DNA of 64,000 nt from Aquimarina sp. U1-2 (lineage in GTDB: Bacteria > Bacteroidota > Bacteroidia > Flavobacteriales > Flavobacteriaceae). The position numbers and the translations under genes were made by a program. Positions 29,309 to 38,266 of this stretch are shown here, piece by piece (position 1 is the stretch's first letter; each line of letters opens with the position of its first letter). The notes beneath the pieces are model-generated. The model searched no databases, was not told the origin of the DNA, and saw only the letters and a list, made by a program, of their open reading frames with translations. The stretch spans positions 115,704-179,703 of the forward strand of contig NZ_JAGKIK010000010.1 in NCBI RefSeq assembly GCF_017897595.1, written 5' to 3'.

Positions 29309-30785
29309 AAAAGAAACGGTAAATATTGTTTGGTTTAAAAGAGATTTGCGACTGCAGGATAATGAAGCGATATACAAAGCGATACAATCAGGAACGCCAA
29401 CACTTTTATTATATGTTTTTGAAAATTCTTTGAAAGAAGACGCGCATTACAGTGAACGCCATTGGAATTTTATAAAGCAATCATTACAGGATATCAATGA
29501 GCAGTTAGTAGCTTGCAATACCAAGGTGCTTTGTGTTTCTTCGGAAGTAATTAAGGCTTTCGGAATGTTACAGCAATTTTGGAAAATAGATACCGTTTTT
29601 TCTCATCAGGAAACTGGAATAAAAAAAACATACGATCGGGACAAAAACTTCAGGACGTTTTGTAGAAATAATTTAATTACATGGCAAGAGAACGGGAATA
29701 ACGGAATTTCAAGAGGAAGAAAAAACAGAAAGGGCTGGAGAGAGGATTGTGAACGATACATGTCAGAACCTCAATTTGAGTTCAAACCGGGTACGCATAG
29801 TTTTATTCCGCTAGAAACAATTAAAGAAGTTGAAGAAGTCTTTAGTTTAGAAAATTTGGAGGTGTCAAAAACATCGAATTTTCAACGAGGAGGAACGACT
29901 ACGGCGATGAAATATTTATATTCTTTTTTTTACAAAGGCAGATACAAAGATTATAGCTTTTACATTTCAAAACCAGAGCTTTCTCGCAAAGGATGTAGTC
30001 GATTATCACCCTATTTGGCATGGGGAAATCTATCTATCCGGCAGGTTTGGCAATATGCTATGGAGTTTAGAAAAGTATCAGAAAACAAAAAACAAATTGA
30101 TGCTTTTACTTCGCGATTGTATTGGCAGGTACATTTTATTCAGAAGTTTGAGATGGAAGAAATTATGGAATTTGAAAGTGTGAATAAAGGATTTCATAAA
30201 TTGAAGAAAAAAGTTTCTGAAGAATACCAAAAGGCTTGGCAAGAAGGGAATACCGGATATCCTTTGGTAGATGCATGTATGCGTTGCCTTAAAGAAACCG
30301 GGTATCTCAATTTTAGAATGCGAGCGATGGTGGTTTCTTTTTTTACGCATAATTTATGGCAACCATGGCAAGAGGCGAGTGCCTATTTATCGAGTTTGTT
30401 TTTAGATTTTGAACCAGGAATTCACTTTCCGCAATTGCAGATGCAGGCAGGAGAAACAGGAATTAATGTGCTAAGAATCTACAACCCTGTCAAAAATAGT
30501 ATTTCTCACGATCCCGAGGGTATTTTTATAAAAAAATGGGTGCCAGAATTACAGAATGTCCCCGTCGAATTTATTCATGAACCTTTTAAAATGACTATTT
30601 TGGATCAAAAATTTAATAATATTGTTTTGGGAGAAGATTACCCGTATCCCATCGTAGATATAGATAAGAGTCGCAAAAGAGCAAGCGATGCACTTTGGGG
30701 AATGAAAGATGATCCTCTGGTTAAAAAAGAGAGTTATCGTATTTTAAGAAAGCATACACTGCCCAACCGAAAAAATTTAGAGTAA
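29298..30785 (+). CDS. Cryptochrome/deoxyribodipyrimidine photolyase family protein
   Basis: This is a 495-residue protein from ATG 29298, which overlaps the end of the previous gene by 11 bases; a TTG four codons upstream is less likely. An N-terminal antenna domain opens VNIVWFKRDLRLQDNEAI. FAD-domain blocks include SRKGCSRLSPYLAWGNLSIRQ (split here for length as SRKGCSRLSP and AWGNLSIRQ), CMRCLKETGYLNFRMRA, SFFTHNLWQPWQE and GETGINVLRIYNP. These place it with the class I/cryptochrome-like photolyases, not DASH. It may repair cyclobutane dimers or act as a photosensor. It is the third photolyase-fold gene in a row, followed after three bases by TIGR03643. Confidence 0.9.
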   Translation: MNIKKETVNIVWFKRDLRLQDNEAIYKAIQSGTPTLLLYVFENSLKEDAHYSERHWNFIKQSLQDINEQLVACNTKVLCVSSEVIKAFGMLQQFWKIDTVFSHQETGIKKTYDRDKNFRTFCRNNLITWQENGNNGISRGRKNRKGWREDCERYMSEPQFEFKPGTHSFIPLETIKEVEEVFSLENLEVSKTSNFQRGGTTTAMKYLYSFFYKGRYKDYSFYISKPELSRKGCSRLSPYLAWGNLSIRQVWQYAMEFRKVSENKKQIDAFTSRLYWQVHFIQKFEMEEIMEFESVNKGFHKLKKKVSEEYQKAWQEGNTGYPLVDACMRCLKETGYLNFRMRAMVVSFFTHNLWQPWQEASAYLSSLFLDFEPGIHFPQLQMQAGETGINVLRIYNPVKNSISHDPEGIFIKKWVPELQNVPVEFIHEPFKMTILDQKFNNIVLGEDYPYPIVDIDKSRKRASDALWGMKDDPLVKKESYRILRKHTLPNRKNLE

Positions 30786-30788
30786 AAA

Positions 30789-31067
30789 ATGCAAAAAGAA
30801 TTATCTATAAGAGATATCGACAGGATCATAGAAATGGCCTGGGAAGACCGTACACCATTTGATGCTATTTTAGTACAGTTTGGCTTAAAAGAACAAGAAG
30901 TCATTAATTTGATGCGTAGAGAAATGAAGGCCTCCAGTTTTAAGATGTGGAGAAAACGAGTGCAAGGTCGCAAAACAAAACACTTGAAAAAACGCGTTTT
31001 TGAAGACGGAAGATTTAAATGTACAAGACAACGACAAATTACGCATAATAAAATCTCAAAACGATGA
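30789..31067 (+). CDS. TIGR03643 family basic small protein
   Basis: This is a 92-residue protein. The N-terminal half (IRDIDRIIEMAWEDRTPFDAI, then FGLKEQEVINLMRREM) looks like a helix-turn-helix unit, and WRKRVQGR with a lysine/arginine-rich tail suggests nucleic-acid binding. It matches the TIGR03643 family, which recurs next to photolyase genes; its function is unknown. It overlaps the next gene by four bases (ATGA), so it is translationally coupled. Confidence 0.82.
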   Translation: MQKELSIRDIDRIIEMAWEDRTPFDAILVQFGLKEQEVINLMRREMKASSFKMWRKRVQGRKTKHLKKRVFEDGRFKCTRQRQITHNKISKR

Positions 31068-31468
31068 AGACTAAGAAGAAAAAACCAGACGCGGTTGTTT
31101 TTGACGAAGAGAATGAAAACTATGATGCTTCATTAAAACCATATGCAACAGATCTTGCTGCTCCGGCAATCACTACAACAGATACGATTGCATGGAAAAA
31201 TACCAATATCCACAAGGTCAATAAACAAATTAAGGCCAAATATGATGAATTAAAGGCAGAGTATGACAATTTGATTAAAGAATTCGAATACAATAATTTG
31301 GTCTATAGTGCAAAGTTTAATTTTGAACCTGTCGTAGGAGAGGTGTATCACTTGTACAAAAATAAACAAGCGCAGCCATTTTTATCAATTATTGCTCCGG
31401 CAGAATGTAGTTTTGATCATTTGGGGACCTTTCGTCTCAATGCCGATAAAATGTGGGAAAGTCTATAA
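31064..31468 (+). CDS. DUF2452 domain-containing protein
   Basis: This is a 134-residue soluble protein. It has a lysine-rich start, a central helix (NKQIKAKYDELKAEYDNLIKE) and the conserved C-terminal block VGEVYHLYKNKQ..FLSIIAP that marks DUF2452. The function is unknown. It overlaps the TIGR03643 gene and is 26 bp before the PPOX-fold gene, so it belongs to the photolyase operon. Confidence 0.8.
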   Translation: MKTKKKKPDAVVFDEENENYDASLKPYATDLAAPAITTTDTIAWKNTNIHKVNKQIKAKYDELKAEYDNLIKEFEYNNLVYSAKFNFEPVVGEVYHLYKNKQAQPFLSIIAPAECSFDHLGTFRLNADKMWESL

Positions 31469-31494
31469 TTCAAAATATAATGTGATTTTAGTGT

Positions 31495-32031
31495 ATGGCA
31501 AAACTGTTTACAGATATAAGTGAAGATCTAGCAACGTTTATCGCAAATCAAAAAATTTTCTTCGTAGGGACTGCTGCTTCAAAGGGGCGAGTTAACATTT
31601 CGCCCAAGGGCATGGATACCTTTCGAGTTTTGGGACCCAATCAGGTAGTATGGCTTAATCTTACCGGTAGCGGAAATGAAACAGCCGCTCACTTGCTTCA
31701 GAACAATCGAATTACAATCATGTTTTGTGCTTTTGAAGGAAAACCTCTGATCTTGAGATTGTATGGAAAAGCAACAATATATCATGAACGAGATGAAGCA
31801 TATCATTCTTTTATCACTCTTTTTCCGAAGATTATGGGCGCTCGACAAATTGTAGAAATTCAAGTCGATACCGTACAAACTTCTTGCGGTTATGCTGTAC
31901 CTTTTATGGAATTTAAAGAAGAAAGAACCATGTTGGCATCCTGGGCAGAGAAGCAAGGTGAAGATCGCCTCAAGGCCTATCGTAAAGAAAAAAATAGTTT
32001 CAGTATTGATAATTTCAAAACTGATATATAA
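31495..32031 (+). CDS. Pyridoxamine 5'-phosphate oxidase-fold flavin-binding protein
   Basis: This is a 178-residue protein with the split-barrel PPOX fold: FFVGTAASKGRVNISPKG, VVWLNLTGSGNETAAHLLQNNRITIMF (cited in part) and LRLYGKATI are the usual strands and FMN contact segments. The C-terminus is charged. The family reduces or binds flavins or similar cofactors; the exact substrate is not evident. It is the last gene of the photolyase operon, consistent with a light- or flavin-linked role. A palindromic repeat follows six bases after its stop. Confidence 0.82.
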   Translation: MAKLFTDISEDLATFIANQKIFFVGTAASKGRVNISPKGMDTFRVLGPNQVVWLNLTGSGNETAAHLLQNNRITIMFCAFEGKPLILRLYGKATIYHERDEAYHSFITLFPKIMGARQIVEIQVDTVQTSCGYAVPFMEFKEERTMLASWAEKQGEDRLKAYRKEKNSFSIDNFKTDI

Positions 32032-32037
32032 TTATAT

Positions 32038-32186
32038 GAATATCTGTTAAGACTCATAATCTATGCGTCACCCTGAACTTGTTTCAGGGTCTCAAGCCAT
32101 AAGGTGTTGACTACCTATATCTTTATGAGATGCTGAAACAAGTTCAGCATAACAGGGGATGACATTATAATTAAATACGGATATTC
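32038..32186. repeat. Interspersed palindromic repeat, copy A
   Basis: This element of about 149 bp has nested symmetry. Outer ends are GAATATCTG and CGGATATTC. Inside, CCCTGAACTTGTTTCAGGG (32071-32089) faces TGCTGAAACAAGTTCAGCA (32131-32149). Each inner block is itself a palindrome, and the two are complementary. A diverged copy with the same outer sequence lies at 47991-48145. It may end the photolyase operon transcript. Confidence 0.7.
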
Positions 32187-32243
32187 AATTATAATTATTA
32201 GATATCCAGATATACTAAACCTTGCATAGGTATACTTCAAAAA

Positions 32244-32789
32244 TTACAAAGAAACACCAACCAATACTCCTATTCCTACTCCGCCAATAGCAAAAAGAAT
32301 TTTTTCGAACGTGCTCTTTCTGCGTTGGCGTTTCGCATTTTTCTCAACGATTTCAAGACTATTTGAAGCTTTTTCTAAACTACTTAAGGTAAAATCTAGC
32401 GCTCTTTCTGTATTAGAAAGTGTGGTTTGCATTCTCTTGTACACTTCGAGATCAAGACTGTCTGAGGTTTTAAAATTAATTTTTAACAGGCGTTCTAATT
32501 CAATATTCCGGCCTAGAGTTTCGCTATATTTTTCGATAAGGGACTCGGTCATTTTATCTTGTTCAAGAGTGCTTAGGTAGACATTTTTAATGGCGAGAAA
32601 AGATTTGGCATTCACCAAATAGATATTGGGTGTTCGAAATATGTAAAGACTATCTTTTTTTACGGTAATAGGCTCTCCTTTTCGATCTGCATAGGATTCA
32701 GGAATCTCTATAACATTCAGTTCATCGATATCTTGTCCAAAAAAAAGAGAATTAGTGAATAGCACTAGAAAAAAGAATAGATGTTTCAT
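32244..32789 (-). CDS. Exported coiled-coil protein with C-terminal membrane anchor, unknown
   Basis: This is a 181-residue protein. A signal peptide ends near residue 19 (NSLFFGQ), a short beta-like domain follows (about 20-75), then a long helical coiled coil (about 85-155, KYSETLGRNIELERLLKIN), a basic stretch KRQRRKS, and a final glycine-rich membrane helix (ILFAIGGVGIGVLVGVSL). I do not recognise the family. The next gene upstream on the same strand encodes another anchored coiled-coil protein, so the pair probably works together at the envelope. Confidence 0.6.
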   Translation of the reverse strand: MKHLFFFLVLFTNSLFFGQDIDELNVIEIPESYADRKGEPITVKKDSLYIFRTPNIYLVNAKSFLAIKNVYLSTLEQDKMTESLIEKYSETLGRNIELERLLKINFKTSDSLDLEVYKRMQTTLSNTERALDFTLSSLEKASNSLEIVEKNAKRQRRKSTFEKILFAIGGVGIGVLVGVSL

Positions 32790-32824
32790 AATAGTGTAGA
32801 GTTAAAAGTAAAGCTAGGTTATTA

Positions 32825-33211
32825 TCATTCTTTAATGCCAAAAAGACTATTGATTAGCGCTTTATCTTCAGCTAGTTTATCATTCGTAAATTTTATAGAA
32901 TCTTTGATACGCTGTAATTCTTCCCAATCTTTGGCATTTTTCTTTTTAAAATCAAAGATTAGAGAATCTCGCTTATGAATCATAAGATCTTTTTGAAGCC
33001 TCATTTTTTTAAATTCTTCTCTCGAATTTTCTAAGGCAATTTTTGTCGTTTGTAACGTTTCTTTTGAAGTTTTTAGTTCTTGTTGGGCTGTATTAAGCTG
33101 TTGTTGTATAATTTCCCATTTAGACCCCGAACTAAAACTCATGTATCCTATAATGATCAAGAACAATAAAGCTATGATTTGTAGAATAGTATTAATATTC
33201 AGGTTTTTCAT
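32825..33211 (-). CDS. Membrane-anchored coiled-coil protein, unknown
   Basis: This is a 128-residue protein with one N-terminal membrane helix (about 9-27, ILQIIALLFLIIIGYMSF) and then a nearly continuous charged coiled coil to the end. It is unrecognised. It lies 35 bp upstream of the other coiled-coil gene and is probably in one operon with it. Confidence 0.55.
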   Translation of the reverse strand: MKNLNINTILQIIALLFLIIIGYMSFSSGSKWEIIQQQLNTAQQELKTSKETLQTTKIALENSREEFKKMRLQKDLMIHKRDSLIFDFKKKNAKDWEELQRIKDSIKFTNDKLAEDKALINSLFGIKE

Positions 33212-33487
33212 GATTAGTTTTTTGTGTTGAAGAAATAAAACATAGGTTGGTTATTACTATTTCTAATAGTAAATGTAAGTATTTTAATTTTTTCTGTTGG
33301 TAACTACGTGTTTTATTGTAAGAGAGCGGTAATATATTTATCAGCAAGTCAAGCTCGACACATTGCTTTACTTCACTTAGAATGATAACTTTTTAGACTT
33401 CTTTTCAAATTTTTGGCAAGAATTTTTTATCTATTTTTTCAGTATTGTATTTAATTGTATTTTAGAGCCAACCTCAAAAAATAAATT

Positions 33488-34072
33488 ATGTCAGAATTTT
33501 GGCTCTATATAAAGTTAGGTTTCAGTCATGTGCTGGATTGGAATGCCTACGACCATATCCTATTTCTAGTAGTTCTTACCGTTGGATATACATTTGATAA
33601 TTGGAAACGAATACTAGCATTAGTTACTTTATTTACTTTAGGGCATACGATTTCGCTTTTTTTGGCGGTATATCATGTGGTATCTGTGAATTCAAAACTT
33701 ATAGAATTTTTGATACCGGTTACTATTTTAATCACCGCAATTTTTAACCTGCTTTCTACCAAGAGCAGTTCAAAAAATGGTAAAATCGGAGTTCTTTATG
33801 GCACCACTCTTTTCTTCGGATTAATACACGGTTTAGGTTTTTCTAGCTACTTTAAAGCTATTAGTAGTAATGTGAGTTCTAAAATAGTACCCCTGATCGA
33901 GTTTGCCTTGGGGATAGAATTGGCTCAGATAGTCGTTGTCGTTGTAGTAGTGCTTATTAGCTTTATTGTTCAAACTTTTTTTAGATTCTCTAAGCGCGAT
34001 TGGATTCTTATTGTTTCTTCTATCGTTATAGGTATGGTGATCCCTATGTTAATGGCTAATAAAATTTGGTAA
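33488..34072 (+). CDS. HupE/UreJ-like membrane protein
   Basis: This is a 194-residue protein with six or so membrane helices. The start (FWLYIKLGFSHVLDWNAYDHILFL) carries the conserved GxxHxxxGxDHxLF-like pattern of HupE/UreJ proteins, with the variant GFSHVLDWNAYDHI. Further family blocks are TLGHTISLFLA and FGLIHGLGFSSYF. Some members carry nickel or cobalt, but no hydrogenase or urease genes are nearby, so the substrate is open. Related proteins without metal partners are common in flavobacteria. Confidence 0.78.
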   Translation: MSEFWLYIKLGFSHVLDWNAYDHILFLVVLTVGYTFDNWKRILALVTLFTLGHTISLFLAVYHVVSVNSKLIEFLIPVTILITAIFNLLSTKSSSKNGKIGVLYGTTLFFGLIHGLGFSSYFKAISSNVSSKIVPLIEFALGIELAQIVVVVVVVLISFIVQTFFRFSKRDWILIVSSIVIGMVIPMLMANKIW

Positions 34073-34158
34073 TTAACTGGCGGTTGAAGTTGTAATTGCC
34101 ACATGGTAATAATATATTCGTACTTTGATTGTTATGAATACCTATTGCGGTCTACCCT

Positions 34159-34590
34159 ATGTCTAAAAAGAAACAGCTAAAATACGATAAGGCCTATCTA
34201 CGAATTGCTAGAGAATGGGGGAAATTATCACATTGTGAACGCAAAAAAGTTGGTGCGGTTATTGTAAAAGATAGAATGATAATTTCAGATGGATTTAATG
34301 GAACACCTACAGGGTTCGAAAATTCGTGTGAAGATGAAGACGGGTATACCAAATGGTACGTTTTGCACGCAGAAGCTAATGCAATCTCAAAAGTTGCATC
34401 TTCTACACAATCCTGTAAAGGGGCAACACTATACATTACCTTGTCACCTTGTAAAGAATGTAGCAAATTGATTCATCAGGCCGGGATTAAACGTATTGTT
34501 TATCAAACAGACTATAAAGATAATTCAGGTCTTACTTTTCTCGAAAAAGCAGGAGTAGAAATAGAACAGATTACAGATTTAGAAGAGTAA
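34159..34590 (+). CDS. Deoxycytidylate (dCMP) deaminase
   Basis: This is a 143-residue zinc-dependent deaminase. Zinc motif parts: HAEANAISK (catalytic Glu) and SPCKECSK (two Cys). An N-terminal GAVIVKDRMIISDGFNGTPTGF block is typical of dCMP deaminases (ComEB type), which make dUMP for thymidylate synthesis. Its stop overlaps the start of the S41 protease gene (TAATG), a common gene pair in flavobacteria. Confidence 0.9.
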   Translation: MSKKKQLKYDKAYLRIAREWGKLSHCERKKVGAVIVKDRMIISDGFNGTPTGFENSCEDEDGYTKWYVLHAEANAISKVASSTQSCKGATLYITLSPCKECSKLIHQAGIKRIVYQTDYKDNSGLTFLEKAGVEIEQITDLEE

Positions 34591-36173
34591 TGGGATATAA
34601 AAAAAAATACTTACCGTTGTTTTTGGGACTGGCAGTTGGAGCTGGAGTATTTTTAGGAAGTAAATTAGATTTTAGCAACCCTTCTACTAAGTTATTTTCT
34701 TCAAATGCCAAAAAGGAAAAGCTAAATCGTCTTATTGACTATATAGACTATGAATATGTAGATGAAATTAATACAGATAGTATTGTAGATGTAACCGTAA
34801 ATAGAATCTTAGAAAACCTGGATCCTCATTCTGTATACATCCCTCCGGAAGAATTAGAAGGAATTACCGAAAGTATGCAAGGGGACTTTATCGGTATCGG
34901 GGTAACTTATTATCCGTATCGAGACACCATAAGTGTAATCAATACCATTAAGGGAGGGCCCAGTGAAAGATCGGGAATAAAAGCAGGTGATAGAATTCTA
35001 ATGGCTGATAATGATACACTGTATGGAGAGAGTTTGCTAAGCGATCGATTAGCAGATAAACTAAAGGGCGAGCTCAATAGCCAGGTACAGCTCAAAGTTT
35101 TTCGAAAAGGTAAAGGTATATTCGACGTGGTTGTTAAAAGAGGTAAGGTGCCCTTGCAAAGTGTAGACGCAGCATATATGCTGACAGAGCACTTAGGATA
35201 CATTAAAATTAACCGTTTTGCTGAAACTACATATAAAGAATTTAAAAAGATGTTGGATTCTCTTAAAAGTAGAGGTGCTCAACAAATGGTTATTGATTTG
35301 CGAGATAATGGGGGAGGGTTTATTGCTCCGGCGTTAAAAATGGCAGACGAGTTCTTAAAAGATGATGTGCTCATTATGTTTACCAAAAATAAGAAGGGTG
35401 CTATCGAAAATAATTTTGCAACCCGACGAGGAAACTTCGAAAATGGTAAAATCTACGTACTAATTAACGAAAATTCGGCCTCGGCCAGTGAAATTTTTGC
35501 TGGTGCCATTCAGGATAATGATCGAGGTACGATCGTTGGGCGACGCTCATATGGTAAAGGACTTGTGCAGCGAGAAATGGCGCTTGGCGATGGTAGTGCT
35601 ATACGGTTAACGATTTCTAGATATTATACCCCAACCGGCCGCTCTATTCAAAAACCTTACAGTAATGGAAACAAAGAATATTTTAACGAATATTTAGAAC
35701 GCTATAAAAATGGTGAATTACAAAATGCAGATAGCATACAGGTAGCCGATTCTTTAAAATTTAAAACTCCGGGCGGTAAAACAGTGTATGGGGGCGGCGG
35801 AATTATACCCGATATCTTTGTGAGTAGAGACACAACACGCGTAGCCGAGACTTTAAATTATCTATTACGTTCGGGTCGCATGGGGCGTTATGTATTCGAA
35901 GAATTGGACAAAAAACGAAGTTTCTATAATGCACTCTCAAAAAAAGAGTTTACTAAAAGTTTTGAGGTAGAAGATGATTTTGCAGAAGGTTTTTTAACAT
36001 ATGCCAAGGGATTAGGCATGGAGATTCATTTACAAAATTATCAAAAACAACTTAAAAAATACCTAAAAGCCACCATGGCGCAACAGTTATTTGGTACTGA
36101 TGAATTTGAAAGAATCATTAATACAGATGATGCCATGATTAACAAAGTCGTATCGCTATCCAAACAAGAATAA
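34590..36173 (+). CDS. S41 family C-terminal processing peptidase
   Basis: This is a 527-residue CtpA/Prc-type serine protease. An N-terminal signal or anchor (LFLGLAVGAGVFLG) leads to a PDZ domain (about 90-175, GIGVTY and RSGIKAGDRI) and the peptidase core. The catalytic dyad is S298 in NSASASE and K323 in RRSYGKG, exactly 25 residues apart, as in CtpA and Prc. It acts in the periplasm on C-termini of envelope proteins. It is translationally coupled to the dCMP deaminase. Confidence 0.92.
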   Translation: MGYKKKYLPLFLGLAVGAGVFLGSKLDFSNPSTKLFSSNAKKEKLNRLIDYIDYEYVDEINTDSIVDVTVNRILENLDPHSVYIPPEELEGITESMQGDFIGIGVTYYPYRDTISVINTIKGGPSERSGIKAGDRILMADNDTLYGESLLSDRLADKLKGELNSQVQLKVFRKGKGIFDVVVKRGKVPLQSVDAAYMLTEHLGYIKINRFAETTYKEFKKMLDSLKSRGAQQMVIDLRDNGGGFIAPALKMADEFLKDDVLIMFTKNKKGAIENNFATRRGNFENGKIYVLINENSASASEIFAGAIQDNDRGTIVGRRSYGKGLVQREMALGDGSAIRLTISRYYTPTGRSIQKPYSNGNKEYFNEYLERYKNGELQNADSIQVADSLKFKTPGGKTVYGGGGIIPDIFVSRDTTRVAETLNYLLRSGRMGRYVFEELDKKRSFYNALSKKEFTKSFEVEDDFAEGFLTYAKGLGMEIHLQNYQKQLKKYLKATMAQQLFGTDEFERIINTDDAMINKVVSLSKQE

Positions 36174-36190
36174 TTATACCTCAAAAATAT

Positions 36191-36496
36191 ATGTCAGAAT
36201 TTAAAGAATATCTAATCGCTATTGCCATTTGCTCACCACTTTTTTTCTTCATTATAGCGGTTGCCTTTAGATTGTTAGACAATAGTGCGGCTATTTTTTT
36301 AAAACACGACATTCTTGTAGATACTTCGTATGTTTCTGCAGATGTTATTAGAGAGCATATTTTTTCATCTGAAGATATAAAGCTGCGAAAATCATTAAAA
36401 AGAGCACTACTATTCAGAAAATTACACAATTTCTTTATGATCTTGATGGTCATTTCTATTCCGCCGGTAATTATTACATGTTTTTTCCTTCTGTAA
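36191..36496 (+). CDS. Two-helix membrane protein, unknown
   Basis: This is a 101-residue protein with membrane helices at about 7-28 and 80-100 and a charged soluble middle part (DVIREHIFSSEDIKLRKSLKR). It starts 17 bp after the protease stop and is likely cotranscribed. The family is unrecognised. An overlapping minus-strand frame at 36181-36519 was judged a shadow. Confidence 0.6.
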   Translation: MSEFKEYLIAIAICSPLFFFIIAVAFRLLDNSAAIFLKHDILVDTSYVSADVIREHIFSSEDIKLRKSLKRALLFRKLHNFFMILMVISIPPVIITCFFLL

Positions 36497-36962
36497 GAAA
36501 TAGTAAAGAAAATGAACAAGGAAATTTGTATTATTTTATCATTACTGTCCGATAAAAAAGTTGATACGCTCTGAAAACCTCTATTACCATTAAGAATTTA
36601 TGAGTTTATAGAAAAGACACCTTGCTTTTTTAAAATTTGACAACTTATTTTGAAACTGTATCACCTTTACTTCAAAAACCATAATAGACAAGTATTTACA
36701 ACTAAGTCTTTGTTCTATTTTCTAGCAGCGCAGCGGTCTATTCTCTTTAACCAGACAATATTGTTATTTTATAGTAGATTTGGTATTAACCTGCCCTCAA
36801 CTGGATTCGGGGTATGGAGAATAGCTTTTCGAATTCAAAATCCTTTATTATCCTAAGCTTGTCAAAGTGCTCGGAATTGACTGATTTCGAATTCAAAAAT
36901 CAAAATAAACAACGGGTTTTAGCTAAATTTTGACTAGGCTAGAAAAGTAAGAAAGAATACAA
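36497..36962. other. Intergenic region with degenerate repeat
   Basis: This stretch has no convincing gene. AGCAGCGCAGCGGTCTATTCTC near 36724 resembles AAAGCGAAGCGGTCTTAATTTC near 38121, so both are probably remnants of one interspersed repeat. The rest is AT-rich sequence without clear signals. Confidence 0.45.
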
Positions 36963-37163
36963 TCAAGTATTCTTCTTTTTTTGTTGAATTTTTCTCGAGA
37001 CGAGTAAAATACACATAAGAATAATGGCACAAGCAGAGGCAAACATACCAATTAGTGCAGTTTTGCTATCTTTTGCCAAAATATTGTCTAGATCTAAATG
37101 TGTGGCATTGTAGATCATTAGAGTGGTGGCAATAGCAATTAATAAGTAGATAAAATAGTTCAA
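36963..37163 (-). CDS. Small two-helix membrane protein, unknown
   Basis: This is a 66-residue protein with two membrane helices (about 3-21 and 36-56) and a lysine-rich tail (RKIQQKKKNT). Size and topology are like small flavobacterial membrane proteins of unknown function. It has its own ATG and a 200-bp downstream gap. No partner is evident. Confidence 0.55.
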   Translation of the reverse strand: MNYFIYLLIAIATTLMIYNATHLDLDNILAKDSKTALIGMFASACAIILMCILLVSRKIQQKKKNT

Positions 37164-37307
37164 AACGTTATAGTTTAAAATTGGACTTATCTTGACTTTT
37201 TGTTTTTTAGCAAATTGAAAAAAGTTTAAATCAGTTCAATAGAAAAAATCAAAATAAATGTATTAAAATCAGTTTATTGTAGTATTTAAAGCAAGTGGTT
37301 TCTTGTC

Positions 37308-37880
37308 TTAGAATAAACCTTTAATATTAGTAGCAAATAATTTAACAGCAATTGCTAATAAAATAACGCCAAAGATTTTTCGCACTACGTTAATCCCTTG
37401 TTTTCCTAAAACTTTTTCAATCTTACCCGAAGATTTTAATACAATATATACAAAGATAATGTTTATAACGATAGCAATAACAATATTGATGGTTTGATAT
37501 TCTGCTCTTAAAGATAAAATCGAAGTCATAGTACCTGCACCGGCTATCAATGGAAAAGCAAGAGGAACAACTGCGGCGGTTTCAGGAGCATCATCTCTAT
37601 AAAGTTGTATACCCAAAATCATTTCTATGGCCAAAAAGAATATAATAAAAGATCCGGCAACGGCAAATGAATTAACATCGATACCTATCAGACTTAATAT
37701 TTGTTTACCAACGAATAAAAATAATATCATAAGGATAGCAGCTACAATTGATGCCTTTTCACTTTGTATATGTCCTACTTTTTTTCGAAGGTCAATTATG
37801 ATAGGAATACTACCTACAATATCGATCACCGCAAACAAGATCATGCTGGCAGTCAGGACTTCTTTAAGATCAAAATTCAT
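37308..37880 (-). CDS. MarC family membrane protein
   Basis: This is a 190-residue protein from the ATG at 37880; an upstream in-frame start at 37943 would add a non-homologous 21-residue leader. It has six membrane helices. Family marks: FAVIDIVGSIPIIIDL near the start, ILGIQLYRDD in the middle, and PLAFPLIAGAGTMTSILSL. MarC proteins were once linked to antibiotic resistance, but their function is unknown. Confidence 0.88.
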   Translation of the reverse strand: MNFDLKEVLTASMILFAVIDIVGSIPIIIDLRKKVGHIQSEKASIVAAILMILFLFVGKQILSLIGIDVNSFAVAGSFIIFFLAIEMILGIQLYRDDAPETAAVVPLAFPLIAGAGTMTSILSLRAEYQTINIVIAIVINIIFVYIVLKSSGKIEKVLGKQGINVVRKIFGVILLAIAVKLFATNIKGLF

Positions 37881-38266
37881 AAATGATGGTTTCAATATTT
37901 GTACAAATGTACTAGAGTTTCTTAAATAAATAGATAAACCCATCTTGACTTTTTGTTTTAATGAGTAATTTTAAAGTGGAAGAGGTATTATATTGTATGC
38001 AACGTTATCAGTTTAATCAAATGAATTCCCATTAAGCAAAGTATCCAGGCGTAACAAACAAACACTAAGACTTTTACAACCAAGAGTCAAAACAGAAAAA
38101 TTGTCTAGTTTCTTGATTCCTAAAGCGAAGCGGTCTTAATTTCTGATACTTGGGCTAGTACTGTTCATGCGCACCTAAAAACTTGGTATACTACTTTTGA
38201 TGAATACAGAATTTTTCATTGTACAACCTATTGGAAAAAGTTGAAACGAGTTCTTATATTTGTCCC
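37881..38266. other. Divergent intergenic region between MarC and DUF3109 genes
   Basis: These 386 bp hold the MarC promoter (minus strand, not located), a degenerate repeat related to the one near 36724 (AAAGCGAAGCGGTC near 38121), and the predicted DUF3109 promoter at its right end. Confidence 0.45.
38231..38262 (+). promoter_or_regulatory. Predicted promoter of the DUF3109 gene
   Basis: TTGG at 38231, then TATATTTG at 38255-38262, a match to the Bacteroidota -7 element. Transcription would begin at or just before ATG 38267, so the mRNA would be almost leaderless. This supports 38267 over the upstream in-frame TTG at 38219. Confidence 0.5.

Noticed and set aside
36181..36519. Minus-strand frame of 112 codons overlapping the small membrane protein gene
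   Set aside because: The plus-strand frame has a better membrane topology and follows the protease gene closely; only one of the two is likely to be real.
36650..36856. Plus-strand frame of 68 codons downstream of the S41 protease region
   Set aside because: It spans a degenerate interspersed repeat and has no recognisable protein features.
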